A stretch of DNA of 64,000 bases, from the NCBI RefSeq assembly GCF_000025985.1, contig NC_003228.3, positions 4,154,001-4,218,000 on the forward strand, given 5' to 3'. The number at the start of each line of letters is the position of its first letter. Position 1 is the stretch's first letter. Below the pieces are notes generated by a model. The model was not told the origin of the DNA. It searched no databases and saw nothing but the letters and a program-made list of their open reading frames with translations. Below are positions 41,696-51,040 of the stretch, one piece after another. Position numbers and translations under genes: made by a program. The DNA is from Bacteroides fragilis NCTC 9343 (GTDB lineage: Bacteria; Bacteroidota; Bacteroidia; Bacteroidales; Bacteroidaceae).

Positions 41696-42793
41696 ATGAA
41701 ATTAAAGAATCTGATAGCCTGTTTCTTTCTGGGCTTTATAATGGTTTCTTGCATACAAGACGAAGCACCTAATGCAGAAGCAGACATTGAGACTTGTACA
41801 GTACCGGGTGATGTGCTCAATCGAGATCCGATTATCGGAAATGACCAAATAACCTTGCCACTAAAAAAAGGAACGAATATCAGTAAACTTGCTCCGGAAT
41901 TTACACTCACTCCCGGCGCTACCATTAATCCGGAAAGTGGGGTTGTACGCGACTTCTCCACACCACAAAAATATGTGGTTACTTCCGAAGATGGAAAATG
42001 GAAAAAAGAATATGAGGTAACAGCCCTATTCTCTGGTATACCAACTAGTTATCATTTTGAGAATGCTTTGCCAGTAAAAGATAAAAAAGGTAATATTCTA
42101 TATTACAATTTCCAAGAATCTGATGCAATAGGCAATATACTGAATTGGGCAAACGCCAATGAAGGTTTCAACTATACAGGAGTACAAGCCAAGCCGGAAG
42201 AATACCCCACCAGCCCGGCCCCTGACGGTGTACAAGGTAATTGTGTGAAATTAACAACTAAAGACACGGGATCATTAGGAGCTTTACTCAAAATGTACAT
42301 TGCCGCAGGTAACCTATTTATGGGAAGTTTCACTCTGGATATTGGAAATGTATTAAGAGCGACCAAATTTGGCGTTCCTTTTACGCACATTCCTACTTCG
42401 TTCAAGGGGTATTACAAATACAAAGCAGGAGAAGTATTCACCGTAAAAGGAGAACCTGTATCCGGAAGAAAAGATATTTGTGACATATATGCCGTATTTT
42501 ATGAAACAGACGATAAAGTAAAGTCTCTGGATGGAACGAATGTATTTACCAGCCCTAATCTTATTTCAATAGCACGAATTTCAAATGCTAAAGAGACAGA
42601 ACAATGGACCGAATTTAATTTACCCTTTATCACACTACCGGGTAAAACCGTTGATTCACAGAAATTGGAAGATGGAAAATACAATGTTGCAATCGTATTC
42701 TCTTCAAGTATCAAAGGTGACTTATTTGAAGGTGCAGCCGGTAGCACACTATACATTGATGAAGTTGAACTAAGTTATAGGGATATTAAATAG
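41696..42793 (+). CDS. PCMD-domain lipoprotein (putative carbohydrate metabolism domain)
   Basis: This 365-residue protein has a lipobox (IMVSCIQ, Cys19). An N-terminal Ig-like region (about 25-110, ending YEVTALF, as in DUF5018-type linkers) is followed by a PCMD domain (about 115-365). The C-terminal domain shows FGVPFTHIPTSFKGYYKYKAGE, YAVFYETDDKVKSLDGTN and SSSIKGDLFEGAAGSTLYIDEVEL in parts, all shared with the lipoprotein at 44107-45978. The family often sits near glycan-degrading genes and probably binds sugars at the cell surface (family knowledge). The beta-barrel gene follows 10 bases later. Exact ligand unknown. Confidence 0.85.
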   Translation: MKLKNLIACFFLGFIMVSCIQDEAPNAEADIETCTVPGDVLNRDPIIGNDQITLPLKKGTNISKLAPEFTLTPGATINPESGVVRDFSTPQKYVVTSEDGKWKKEYEVTALFSGIPTSYHFENALPVKDKKGNILYYNFQESDAIGNILNWANANEGFNYTGVQAKPEEYPTSPAPDGVQGNCVKLTTKDTGSLGALLKMYIAAGNLFMGSFTLDIGNVLRATKFGVPFTHIPTSFKGYYKYKAGEVFTVKGEPVSGRKDICDIYAVFYETDDKVKSLDGTNVFTSPNLISIARISNAKETEQWTEFNLPFITLPGKTVDSQKLEDGKYNVAIVFSSSIKGDLFEGAAGSTLYIDEVELSYRDIK

Positions 42794-42803
42794 GAAAGTA
42801 ACA

Positions 42804-43589
42804 ATGAAAAAAAGTATATTATTTATTTGTCTTCTCACTTTAGCAAGCACACTTGCTAAAGTACAGGCGCAAGAAGAAAGAAATCACGGCATCATTTGGT
42901 CATCATTGCACGGACTGGAGTATGGAGTGAAAGCAGGATTTAATATCGGAGGAACATCTCCCTTACCTTTGCCACAAGAGATCAGAGCTATCACTGGATA
43001 TAGTCCGAATGTCTGTTTCGCAATCGAAGGTAATGTCACCAAATGGTTTGATAAAGATAAAAAGTGGGGAATGATTTTAGGACTCCGCTTAGAGAACAAA
43101 GGGATGGAAACCAAAGCTCGTGTAAAAAATTACGGGATGGAAATCATTGGTGATGGTGGCGAACATTTGGCCGGGAACTGGACAGGAAAAGTAAAAACTA
43201 AATTTAAAGCCTCCTATTTCTCAATTCCAATCTTAGCAGCTTATCAGTTAAGTCCCCGTGTCAGACTAAGTGCCGGACCCTATGTGTCATTCATGACCAG
43301 CGGTGATTTCAATGGATATGTATCCGATGGTTATTTAAGAAAAGGTGATCCCACTGGTACTAAAGTGGAATTTAAAGATGGAAATACAGCCCCTTATGAT
43401 TTTTCAAAGGACTTACGAAGTTTCCAATGGGGCATGCAAGCCGGAGCAGAATGGAAAGCCTTCAAACACTTGACAGTACATGCCGATTTAGAATGGGGCT
43501 TGAACGATATTTTCAAAAAGGAATTTAAAACAATAACATTCAATATGTATCCGATATATTTGAATGCAGGATTTGGCTATGCATTCTAA
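42804..43589 (+). CDS. Outer-membrane beta-barrel protein (PorT-like)
   Basis: This 261-residue protein has a signal peptide (residues 1-22, ending KVQAQE). Long amphipathic strands of the PorT/OMP_b-brl_2 type follow: LEYGVKAGFNIGGTS, WGMILGLRLENKGM, YFSIPILAAYQLSPRVRLSAGPYVSF, SFQWGMQAGAEWKAF. The last residues (NAGFGYAF) end with aromatic Phe as outer-membrane proteins do. It starts 10 bases after the PCMD lipoprotein, so both are one transcript; it might form a complex with it. Function unknown. A terminator follows. Confidence 0.85.
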   Translation: MKKSILFICLLTLASTLAKVQAQEERNHGIIWSSLHGLEYGVKAGFNIGGTSPLPLPQEIRAITGYSPNVCFAIEGNVTKWFDKDKKWGMILGLRLENKGMETKARVKNYGMEIIGDGGEHLAGNWTGKVKTKFKASYFSIPILAAYQLSPRVRLSAGPYVSFMTSGDFNGYVSDGYLRKGDPTGTKVEFKDGNTAPYDFSKDLRSFQWGMQAGAEWKAFKHLTVHADLEWGLNDIFKKEFKTITFNMYPIYLNAGFGYAF

Positions 43590-43636
43590 AAAAATAGAAT
43601 ACTGAAAATAATTTAATCATTTTCCGCAAATTATCG

Positions 43637-43673
43637 AGTAGGAGGATAACAGTCAAAAAGTTTTCCTCCTACT
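43637..43673 (+). terminator. Terminator after the PCMD/barrel operon
   Basis: AGTAGGAGGATAAC (43637-43650) pairs with GTTTTCCTCCTACT (43660-43673), 13 of 14 pairs, 9-base loop, followed by a T-run. Confidence 0.8.
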
Positions 43674-44027
43674 TTTGTTCTCGGACCTTCTGCAACTACT
43701 GTAGTGATTTCATATACAATAAATTCACAATCAGATACGCTATCCTTAGGTTTACCCACTCCTCTAGATTATCATTAGTCAGCAATATCGAAAAAGCATA
43801 CCATCTCCACCCCATGACAGAATCATACTTATAGTTTTACACACGAAGTAATTTAAGACTTAGTTCTGCTACTGAAATACATTAGAAAACAGAGTCTCGC
43901 GATTCATTTTGTCAATGTATCTCTTTAATCATCTGCCTGTCCATATCTCGCATTAAGATTAATAGAAAAAAATATCATAGTTTACTATTGCTAAATAAAA
44001 CTCAAATTCAAGTAATGACAAAACAAG
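43674..44027. other. Intergenic, no intact gene seen
   Basis: About 350 bases between two terminators. No open frame of useful length, stops in all frames, no repeats. A decayed gene cannot be excluded, but no family similarity is recognisable. Confidence 0.5.
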
Positions 44028-44057
44028 AAGGGCCACCCAATTTCTTGTGCGGCCCTT
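44028..44057 (-). terminator. Terminator after the calycin-like/PCMD lipoprotein gene
   Basis: AAGGGCC (44028-44034) pairs with GGCCCTT (44051-44057) around a 16-base loop; lies 50 bases past the stop on the minus strand. The short stem makes it modest. Confidence 0.55.
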
Positions 44058-44106
44058 TTTATTCATCGACTTACAAATTATATTTTTAATTCTGATCGTA
44101 GTTAAA

Positions 44107-45978
44107 TCAACGGGTTACTTCCAAATACTTCACCCATAATTTACTTCCATCAGCTCCCATAAACTGATCTCCTTTTTTACTTGAAGAACAAACGATAGCT
44201 AACTTATACTTCTTCTTAGTAGGATCAAAACTTCCATTTCCTGTTTCTTTAAAAGGAATGGTTAAAGTCACATAATCAGCTTTAGCGGAACCATCTTCCA
44301 GTACAGCTTTCATAATCACTTTATTAGAAGTATTAATATTTGTACCATCCAAAGTCTCAGCATACGAGTCTACTTCATAAAGATAAGCATTGATCGAACA
44401 TTCATCTTTTTCATTAGGCACAACCTCTGTATCATTCGCATTATTCTTCACTACGGTTTTATAAAATGTTGTTCCCGGAGTATACTTATAAGTAATCTTG
44501 AAATTGACAGGTTTCACACGGTAAGGCACACCAAAATGAGTACTCTTCAGCGTGTTAGTGATATCAACCTTAAATTCTCCCAAGAACATCGTTCCAGCAG
44601 TTACTCCCGGAACCAAAGTACTTGGTAATGTAGCACTTACTGTACGAGAAGTAGTAATTTCAGCAGCGTTATCACTTGCTTTTACCACAGGAGTTGGTAC
44701 ATCTATCCCAAACATAGGGAAGAAAGCAGCTGCTAAATTAGATGTAGTCAGACCATTAGGTTTTTCAAAATCACCGTCAGCAACCCAAGTTGCCATATCG
44801 TACACAGGATTCAATTCTGCAATACGAACCATTTTCAACATTTTCTTTGACGGATAACGAATATCTTCCGGAGTTACATGATAACCTACATAATAATTTT
44901 CCTTCAATTGAGAAAAATCAATAGCTGTATTGGGTTCCACTGCACTAACTTTCTTATTTCTATTATCATAAATAATAATAGAATCCAAGACTGCGGTAGC
45001 AGGAATTTCGATTTTAGGAATAAACACTAATTGATCATCCGGAGTCGATTCCCAAACTTTAAAGGTATAAGTATTTCCAGATACTGTAACTCCTTCTGCA
45101 ACAGCATCACCTGTTACAGTAATCGTTGCCTTCGTATCTGTTGATTCTTCTACTATATTACCACTGAAGTCTACCCCTACAGTCAATCCGGCAGTAACAG
45201 CATTTACATTCAGGCTCAGCTCCATTTTCTCACCAATAATAGTACCATTTGCATCAATCAATACTTTGCCAACAGCTTCCAATGTCATTTCCTGACTCTT
45301 TGTCTTAAAACCATAGATCGGTTTACCATCTTGTTCACCTCTATGACGTACAGCAACAGTATCTAATGAGATATCACCTAATTTCAATCCCTGGAATGCG
45401 AAATCATTAATTTTCAACTTAATAGCAGAGGTATCTTTACTTACTACAGAAGTATAAACCCTCTGTTCCATCTCAATAGGAGTCGGAATATTAGACACAT
45501 TAATGGTCATCTTGCCTTTGAAAGTTTTTCCAGTAAGTCCCGCTTTCTTCGCATTAATGCTGTCACCTTTAATTTCAGTAGCTGTAATACTTGCAGTCAG
45601 TACACCTTCATCTACCACTCCTTCAAAAGTAACATCATAACCAACTACTGCATTAGATACTTTTCCACTCAACTTACTAATATATGCACTACGAGTAGTT
45701 GCTTCAAATTCTGCATTGGGTATAGAAAACTCCTTTACATCCGGAATTATATTCAGCAACTTTATAGTAAGCGATTTATCATCCTGTTGTACCAAGTCAA
45801 TTTGTGCATCACCCGATACTGCCTCTCCACCTAATGTAACCTTTACCTTATCACCAGTATATTGAGCTACTACATCTTCTACCACAGGAGGAATTTCCTT
45901 CTCATCATCCTTACAAGATGATAAAAAGCCTAACATGCACATAAGAGCGCAAGATAAATACAATAAATTTTTCTTCAT
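44107..45978 (-). CDS. Lipoprotein with calycin-like (DUF4925-type) and PCMD domains
   Basis: This 623-residue protein has a lipobox (GFLSSCKD, Cys22). The first part holds two successive beta-rich lipocalin-like units (about 35-135, VAQYTGDKVKVTLGG..., and 148-270, LTGKTFKGKMTINVSN...). An Ig-like segment (about 280-385) and a C-terminal PCMD domain (about 395-623) follow. In the PCMD part FGVPYRVKPVNFKITYKYTPGT, YLYEVDSYAETLDGTN and KKGDQFMGADGSKLWVKYLEV parallel the lipoprotein at 41696-42793. The gene is single and convergent with that operon. Surface sugar or lipid binding is inferred from domains only. Confidence 0.82.
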   Translation of the reverse strand: MKKNLLYLSCALMCMLGFLSSCKDDEKEIPPVVEDVVAQYTGDKVKVTLGGEAVSGDAQIDLVQQDDKSLTIKLLNIIPDVKEFSIPNAEFEATTRSAYISKLSGKVSNAVVGYDVTFEGVVDEGVLTASITATEIKGDSINAKKAGLTGKTFKGKMTINVSNIPTPIEMEQRVYTSVVSKDTSAIKLKINDFAFQGLKLGDISLDTVAVRHRGEQDGKPIYGFKTKSQEMTLEAVGKVLIDANGTIIGEKMELSLNVNAVTAGLTVGVDFSGNIVEESTDTKATITVTGDAVAEGVTVSGNTYTFKVWESTPDDQLVFIPKIEIPATAVLDSIIIYDNRNKKVSAVEPNTAIDFSQLKENYYVGYHVTPEDIRYPSKKMLKMVRIAELNPVYDMATWVADGDFEKPNGLTTSNLAAAFFPMFGIDVPTPVVKASDNAAEITTSRTVSATLPSTLVPGVTAGTMFLGEFKVDITNTLKSTHFGVPYRVKPVNFKITYKYTPGTTFYKTVVKNNANDTEVVPNEKDECSINAYLYEVDSYAETLDGTNINTSNKVIMKAVLEDGSAKADYVTLTIPFKETGNGSFDPTKKKYKLAIVCSSSKKGDQFMGADGSKLWVKYLEVTR

Positions 45979-46250
45979 AAATTAATCACGTTTAGTTAGT
46001 AATTTTTAATTTTCATTCTAAAACGGAGCAAAGTAACAGCTTTATTTCCATCCAAACAAGGTCTATCTTACGTATTTTATGTTCTAAATTTAAGATTAAG
46101 TTGGTTATCGAGCGAAATCGTATTAAAAAAAAATTAATCTATGATTCGAATCGAGCAAATATAATATATCTCCATCATCATCTTTAATAAGATAATGATA
46201 GAATTGTTTTCTCCTGCTAATTACTTATATTACACTGATTATACGAAAAC
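45979..46250. other. Intergenic, AT-rich; promoter region of the PCMD lipoprotein
   Basis: Very AT-rich. On the minus strand a TTACTTTG sequence near 46030-46037 partly fits the -7 consensus and could serve the gene starting at 45978. No gene is visible. Confidence 0.4.
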
Positions 46251-46293
46251 AAGGGTAGGAGATCCTATCTATCAAAAAAGATCTCTTACCCTT
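46251..46293. terminator. Terminator of the phosphoesterase/SusCD operon
   Basis: AAGGGTAGGAGATC (46251-46264) pairs with GATCTCTTACCCTT (46280-46293), all but one pair matching, with a 15-base loop. It lies beyond the sulfatase-like remnant, so the remnant is still inside the transcription unit. Confidence 0.65.
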
Positions 46294-46372
46294 CATCTGC
46301 TTTCACACATAATAATATAATTGTATATATGCGTTTTTAATTACTGCTACCGATTATCCTATTTTTTAAGAA

Positions 46373-46545
46373 TCAGTATATTTCGTCCAATACTTTCACC
46401 CGAAATGCGAGGTATACCGGGACCGTATGCTCTTGTCTCATAATCTCACCAATCTTTTTGACAATCTCAGGATACTTAGGACTGTGAATGAATTTACACC
46501 GGCCAGCTCATGAAGGTCTGCCGTTGCACAAGTAATGCAGAACAT
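46373..46545 (-). pseudogene. Remnant of a sulfatase-like gene
   Basis: Two short pieces of coding sequence survive on the minus strand in different frames. The 5' piece (from ATG at 46543-46545) reads CATADLHELAGV, like the segment before the C-terminal subdomain of arylsulfatases. The 3' piece, ending at a TGA at 46373-46375, reads SPKYPEIVKKIGEIMRQEHT, typical of the extreme C-terminus of Bacteroides sulfatases. The region between them, usually over 100 residues, is missing, and the frames differ by two bases. I infer an internal deletion and decay of the last gene in the operon. Another alkaline-phosphatase-superfamily enzyme is possible. Confidence 0.5.
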
Positions 46546-46589
46546 ACATATCTAATATTCATACAAACTCAATATGAAACAGTCCGGCA

Positions 46590-47528
46590 CTATTTTTCTA
46601 ATGGTGATATCTTAAAAGTAGTCATCACAAAGCCGTGATCGGAAGGATAAAAGAACTCCTCTCCCATAAATTTCAAAGGCTTGGTCAACTCCTGATTATA
46701 AGATTCGGAGGTAATTGCACGAATGGTCTTGCCTTGGTAATAGATAAAATCAATACGGTCGGATCGGAGTGGTTTATCTTCATTATCATAGATCCATGTA
46801 GTCCCTATATTTTTTTCCGGTTCGGGATGTATTTCGCGGAAGCTGTCTTTGAAACCTGCATTTTGCATCTCTTTAGATACAGTCCACTCCACAACTGCAC
46901 CACCATGATGATACATGTCTTTCGTTGCATCAGTCCAATCAAGATGGGAATGCACATTGAAATCTCCACCCATAATCATGGGAATACTGTCAGTCTGACG
47001 AATCATCGGCTGCAAGACAGAGAGTATACGGCGTATTTCATTATCCCGGGTACCGGCATCATCCCATGCGAGAATATCTGTTTCCGATTGTTCGGTAGGT
47101 ACCAAGCGCATATCAGGTAAATAATGCAACCAGGTATCGAATAAACGGACCGGTGTGCCATCCATGTCTATTTCGACTCCTCCAAAATTGAATGTAGAAA
47201 TGGAGTCAGGGAAAAGATATGTTTTTTTAATCGGATAGCGGCTATAAATACACAGATTGTCCGATAACAATACATAATCATATCCCAAAGAGTCTGCAAC
47301 CATTGGAGCCGCACCATAAGTCTCAATCATCAAAATAACATCGGCCTGACTCTTTCTCAGAATCCCGATAGTACCTTCACATCCTTTTTCAGGATAATTT
47401 TTAGCATGTCCCGCATGCCATACATTCCATGACAAAACTTTTAATTCTTTCTCTTTTGCACGTTCTTGCGTACAGGAAGCAAAGCTTATTGCAACAATAG
47501 CAACAAAAATATATATAAACTTATTCAT
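46590..47528 (-). CDS. Endonuclease/exonuclease/phosphatase-superfamily lipoprotein
   Basis: This 312-residue protein has a lipobox (SFASCTQ, Cys19), so it works in the periplasm or on the surface, not on chromosomal DNA. The EEP fold motifs are present: LSWNVWHAG (near 34), ILMIETYG (metal-binding Glu near 69), GGDFNVHSHLDW (catalytic Asp/Asn near 192), RIDFIYY (near 257) and the final PSDHGFVMTTF (His near 300). This superfamily includes sphingomyelinases and inositol-phosphate phosphatases as well as nucleases. It is downstream of an AP-superfamily phosphodiesterase and a metallophosphoesterase in a sigma/FecR-controlled SusCD locus, so a phosphodiester-containing nutrient is likely (inference). 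Confidence 0.88.
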   Translation of the reverse strand: MNKFIYIFVAIVAISFASCTQERAKEKELKVLSWNVWHAGHAKNYPEKGCEGTIGILRKSQADVILMIETYGAAPMVADSLGYDYVLLSDNLCIYSRYPIKKTYLFPDSISTFNFGGVEIDMDGTPVRLFDTWLHYLPDMRLVPTEQSETDILAWDDAGTRDNEIRRILSVLQPMIRQTDSIPMIMGGDFNVHSHLDWTDATKDMYHHGGAVVEWTVSKEMQNAGFKDSFREIHPEPEKNIGTTWIYDNEDKPLRSDRIDFIYYQGKTIRAITSESYNQELTKPLKFMGEEFFYPSDHGFVMTTFKISPLEK

Positions 47529-47606
47529 ACCTATTCTATTATTGAAAATAATACATGGAGATATGACAGAAGTTACCTCCTGTCACACCTCCACAAAAAG
47601 AATTAA

Positions 47607-48530
47607 TTATTTAGTAAAAAATGCAGTTGTTACCGGATTGCCCAACCAAGCTTCGTGAGGCTCTACGCCCAACAACCAGGCTTCTGTGGCAGGTACGTCA
47701 ATAACCATCGTGCTTTCAGTAATCTTATAATTCTTTTTCACACCCTTTCCATAAAAGACAAGTGGAGTCTCCATTTCATTGAGCGTTTTTCCTCCATGAT
47801 TGGTACCGATGCCACCATGGTCTGCAGTCAAAATAATCACTGTTTCGTCCATCATACCGGCTTCTTCAATAGCTGCTACTATTTCACCTAAATACCCATC
47901 CAATTCATCTAACTTTTCATAATACTCTTTAGATTCCCATTTATAGGTATGTCCGGTATGATCAGGATATTCAAATATAACAGCACAATACATCGGCTTT
48001 TTCTCTTTCAGATAATTGACGGCGAATTGTGTCGCTCCCTTGGGATGATCTTTTGTCTGTGGAGCATGTACGAAATGATTGATGGCAAGCGAATCGACTA
48101 AATACTTCATGCCATCCCATTCGTAAATATAACCGAGTTCCGCTTTAGGATGTGTATCGCGCAACAATCCGTACAGTCCCGGAAAACGGCCATATTGGTT
48201 GGTGATAAAAGGAGGAATTTCCGGCGTTTTGCTTCCCCAAGTAGTGTAACCGTGAAGTTCCGGTCCTACTCCGGTAAACATGGAAGCCCAGTTAGGAGCA
48301 CTCGATGAAGGGAGGATAGAACGGTTATTCAATGTAGAAGCTCCTTCTTTCATCAACCGATTGAAATTGGGCATGGGATGATTACGGATAGCAACAGCAC
48401 TCAATCCGTCAAAAGCAACCAATACCACATGCTTGGGACGTTTCTTCAAACGTGGGCCGGCCGCGCTTACTTCACTGACAAATAAACCAAGAATCAAGGA
48501 AAATATAAATAGTATAGATATCTTTTTCAT
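47607..48530 (-). CDS. Alkaline-phosphatase-superfamily phosphodiesterase (NPP-like)
   Basis: This 307-residue secreted enzyme has a signal peptide (MKKISILFIFSLILGLFVSE). Superfamily metal ligands are visible: VVLVAFDGL (Asp near 38), EYPDHTGHTYKW (Asp and His near 200) and LTADHGGIGTNHGG (Asp/His near 245-256). The nucleophile position reads SSSAPNWASMFTG, a Ser where NPP enzymes have Thr before xPN. This fits nucleotide pyrophosphatase/phosphodiesterase-like enzymes. The ATG at 48528-48530 is chosen; a 26-codon longer frame overlaps the upstream gene. It starts 13 bases after the metallophosphoesterase stop. Confidence 0.88.
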   Translation of the reverse strand: MKKISILFIFSLILGLFVSEVSAAGPRLKKRPKHVVLVAFDGLSAVAIRNHPMPNFNRLMKEGASTLNNRSILPSSSAPNWASMFTGVGPELHGYTTWGSKTPEIPPFITNQYGRFPGLYGLLRDTHPKAELGYIYEWDGMKYLVDSLAINHFVHAPQTKDHPKGATQFAVNYLKEKKPMYCAVIFEYPDHTGHTYKWESKEYYEKLDELDGYLGEIVAAIEEAGMMDETVIILTADHGGIGTNHGGKTLNEMETPLVFYGKGVKKNYKITESTMVIDVPATEAWLLGVEPHEAWLGNPVTTAFFTK

Positions 48531-48543
48531 TTTGTATATACAT

Positions 48544-51000
48544 TTAATTGTGTAACTTAAAATTATAAATATTGCCGCCAAAATCGGCAACAAACAGACA
48601 GTTACCACTAACTGCCACGCTTGAGAATACAGGTGCTCCCAAGGCCCGCTTACCGCGATAAGCCCCCGTATTCAGGTCAACGGCATGCAAATATCCATCG
48701 CTGGCGCCAAAGAGAACAGCCGAACCTACAAGGACAGGCGAAACCTCGACCGTACATTCCTGATTATGTGAATACGGAACGGTATAGAAAAGACTTGTCC
48801 CGGTACGATAATTCCAGACTTCCTTAAAAGTGAGGCGGTCAAAAGCGACCACACCTTTATTGGAAGTAGAAACAATCAGATATTTATCCGTCACAAGCGG
48901 AGCGCAAGCCGAATTAAATTCATAAGAAGTTTCTGCCATTTTCAGAATATCTCCCGAACGGGGATTGATTACATACAGATTCTCACATGAAGCTAAATAG
49001 AAATTACCATCATAGAAAGTAGCTGATCCGTCTCGAAAACGAATCTTACTATCACGCTTCTTCCACAACAAAGCACCATTACTGATGTCATGTCCGAAAA
49101 GCCCGTTCCAATGGGCCGATGCAACTAACACTCCCGCACCCACGGTAAAAGTGGAAGTGGTTCCCTCGCCTCCGTCCCAGGCTTTATTCTGCCATAAAAT
49201 TTTTCCGTCGACAGCCTGCACAGCACAAGTACCTTTTGCATGTCCGGCATATACCACACCATCGGCTACGGCCAATCCTTCGTCGAGAAGCGGCAGCAAA
49301 GAAACCGGCAATTGCGTTTGCCAGCAAGCTGTTCCTTTTTCAGCATCTATGGCATAAAGCATTCCCGAAGCATCCGAAGCGAATATACGGCCATCTTCAT
49401 AGGCAATGGTATTCTTTATCGAATTGGAAGTGACAAAGGTCCAGCAAAGATGTCCTGTGGTCGCATCATAGGCTTTTACATAGCATTTCTTCGCTTTGTC
49501 ATCATCAATGGTTCCGATAAAGACTTTGTTCTGCGCAACAATCGGCGAGCACATGTAAATGTTGCTGCCGACATTCTGAATCCAGTTGGTTTGCAAGGGT
49601 AAAGATACACTGTCATTCACCAGTTGGTTGTGTGCGGCATTTCCACGAAGCCCTGCCCAGACATCAGATGTCGCAATGACCGATAGCGGCTGCTTAGTTA
49701 CAGTATAGTCTACTCTCTTCGTCAAACGAGTTCCATCTTCAAACTCAGCAGTCACCAACAGGCGTTGCTTACCGCCGGATACCCGGACCGCCCCGCTCCA
49801 TCCCCAGTCTGTTTCAGGCATAAGCGTCACAGTCGATACAAGCCTTCCGTTTCGTTCAACAGAAGCTGTCACCTTCTTCGCATCCGATATAGTACGGTAA
49901 GCATTGATCCGGACCGTCATTTTTCCGTCAGGAACTGAAACAGTTTCACCTTCCGCCGGATAGGCAGAAGTCAATATTCCGTCTATATAAGTATAACGAG
50001 TTGCTGAACTTAATTTACCTTTGGTATCAGCATTGTAAATTCTGAAACAAGAAGTTCCATGGTCTATTCCTCCTTTGTCCGGAGTGGATGAGCAGTAAGT
50101 ATGAAGTCCTGACTTCAACTGCTTATAATAATGATTGTGCCAGTGTCCGTAAATCATGGCATCCAGATTGTAATCAGCAAAGTCTATCTGTTCGCCATTT
50201 TTATCTTTGAAGAGCAAATCGTCTCCCCAAAACCATAAGTCGTGATTAAATAAAACAATTCTTTTCCCTTTATCCGTTTGTGCAAGATCATTCTTCAGCC
50301 AACGGATGATGTCGGAACGCCTGTACGAAGGTGCATGATCACCACCCAGCATCGGAGTTACTACATAATGTACATTACCGACATCAAACGAATACCATGA
50401 AGGACCAAAATGACTTTGCCACAACTCTTCACCGTATTTTCCGGCACGCAGATCATGATTCCCCACACAATAGTAGGTCGGAATTCCCAAATCTACGGAA
50501 CGAAGATAACGTCCATGAAAATCCTGATGAGCTTCATAACAAATATCACCGGTATGGATAATAAAAGCAGTCGGATTGGTTTTCACGTACTCTTTCAAGT
50601 TATCGATCCAATCACCGTATAGAGAAGTTTCCGTATCTGTAATTTGTACAAACGAATATCCATTCCCGGTATTTACCGAGGTCTTGCAGATACCCAATTC
50701 ATACTTTTTTCCGGTTCCGTCAAAAGATAGGTAATGGGAGGTTGATGCCTGATACCCATCGGGAACAGTCAAAGTTACAAAACGTGTATCTTTATGTCCC
50801 GGAAGTATGAAATGACCATCATCTGTGGTTTTCACCACATTGAGACCATCTTGTACGCAGACTCCTTTTAGCCCCCTCTCTCCCGCATCACAAATGCCAT
50901 TACCGTTCGCATCGATATAAACTTTTCCTTCTATTTGTGCGAACACAGAGCTACCGACTCCCAGGAATAAAGCAGCCATGCTTATAAATAATTTCAACAT
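48544..51000 (-). CDS. Calcineurin-like phosphoesterase fused to a PQQ-type beta-propeller
   Basis: This 818-residue secreted protein has a signal peptide (ending VFAQ), a MetallophosN domain (about 24-95, KVYIDANGNGICDAGERG shape), a calcineurin-like phosphoesterase domain (about 110-325), and a C-terminal linker plus PQQ-like propeller (about 430-818; repeats such as AYDATTGHLCW, AIDAEKGTACW, AVDGKILWQN, FDRLTFKEVWNY). Metal motifs are HTGDICYE (near 148), VGNHDLR (near 178), FNHDLWFW (near 250) and GHWHNH (near 280). The first motif, normally DxH, reads ITDTETS, so the His is replaced. It is the first enzyme gene after SusD in the operon. Confidence 0.88.
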   Translation of the reverse strand: MLKLFISMAALFLGVGSSVFAQIEGKVYIDANGNGICDAGERGLKGVCVQDGLNVVKTTDDGHFILPGHKDTRFVTLTVPDGYQASTSHYLSFDGTGKKYELGICKTSVNTGNGYSFVQITDTETSLYGDWIDNLKEYVKTNPTAFIIHTGDICYEAHQDFHGRYLRSVDLGIPTYYCVGNHDLRAGKYGEELWQSHFGPSWYSFDVGNVHYVVTPMLGGDHAPSYRRSDIIRWLKNDLAQTDKGKRIVLFNHDLWFWGDDLLFKDKNGEQIDFADYNLDAMIYGHWHNHYYKQLKSGLHTYCSSTPDKGGIDHGTSCFRIYNADTKGKLSSATRYTYIDGILTSAYPAEGETVSVPDGKMTVRINAYRTISDAKKVTASVERNGRLVSTVTLMPETDWGWSGAVRVSGGKQRLLVTAEFEDGTRLTKRVDYTVTKQPLSVIATSDVWAGLRGNAAHNQLVNDSVSLPLQTNWIQNVGSNIYMCSPIVAQNKVFIGTIDDDKAKKCYVKAYDATTGHLCWTFVTSNSIKNTIAYEDGRIFASDASGMLYAIDAEKGTACWQTQLPVSLLPLLDEGLAVADGVVYAGHAKGTCAVQAVDGKILWQNKAWDGGEGTTSTFTVGAGVLVASAHWNGLFGHDISNGALLWKKRDSKIRFRDGSATFYDGNFYLASCENLYVINPRSGDILKMAETSYEFNSACAPLVTDKYLIVSTSNKGVVAFDRLTFKEVWNYRTGTSLFYTVPYSHNQECTVEVSPVLVGSAVLFGASDGYLHAVDLNTGAYRGKRALGAPVFSSVAVSGNCLFVADFGGNIYNFKLHN

Positions 51001-51040
51001 ATTTATTAATTTATCATATTAATTGCCCTTGTCACTTAAC

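Noticed and set aside
43674..44027. Possible decayed gene between two terminators
   Set aside because: Translation shows stops in every frame and no recognisable family; not enough to call a pseudogene.
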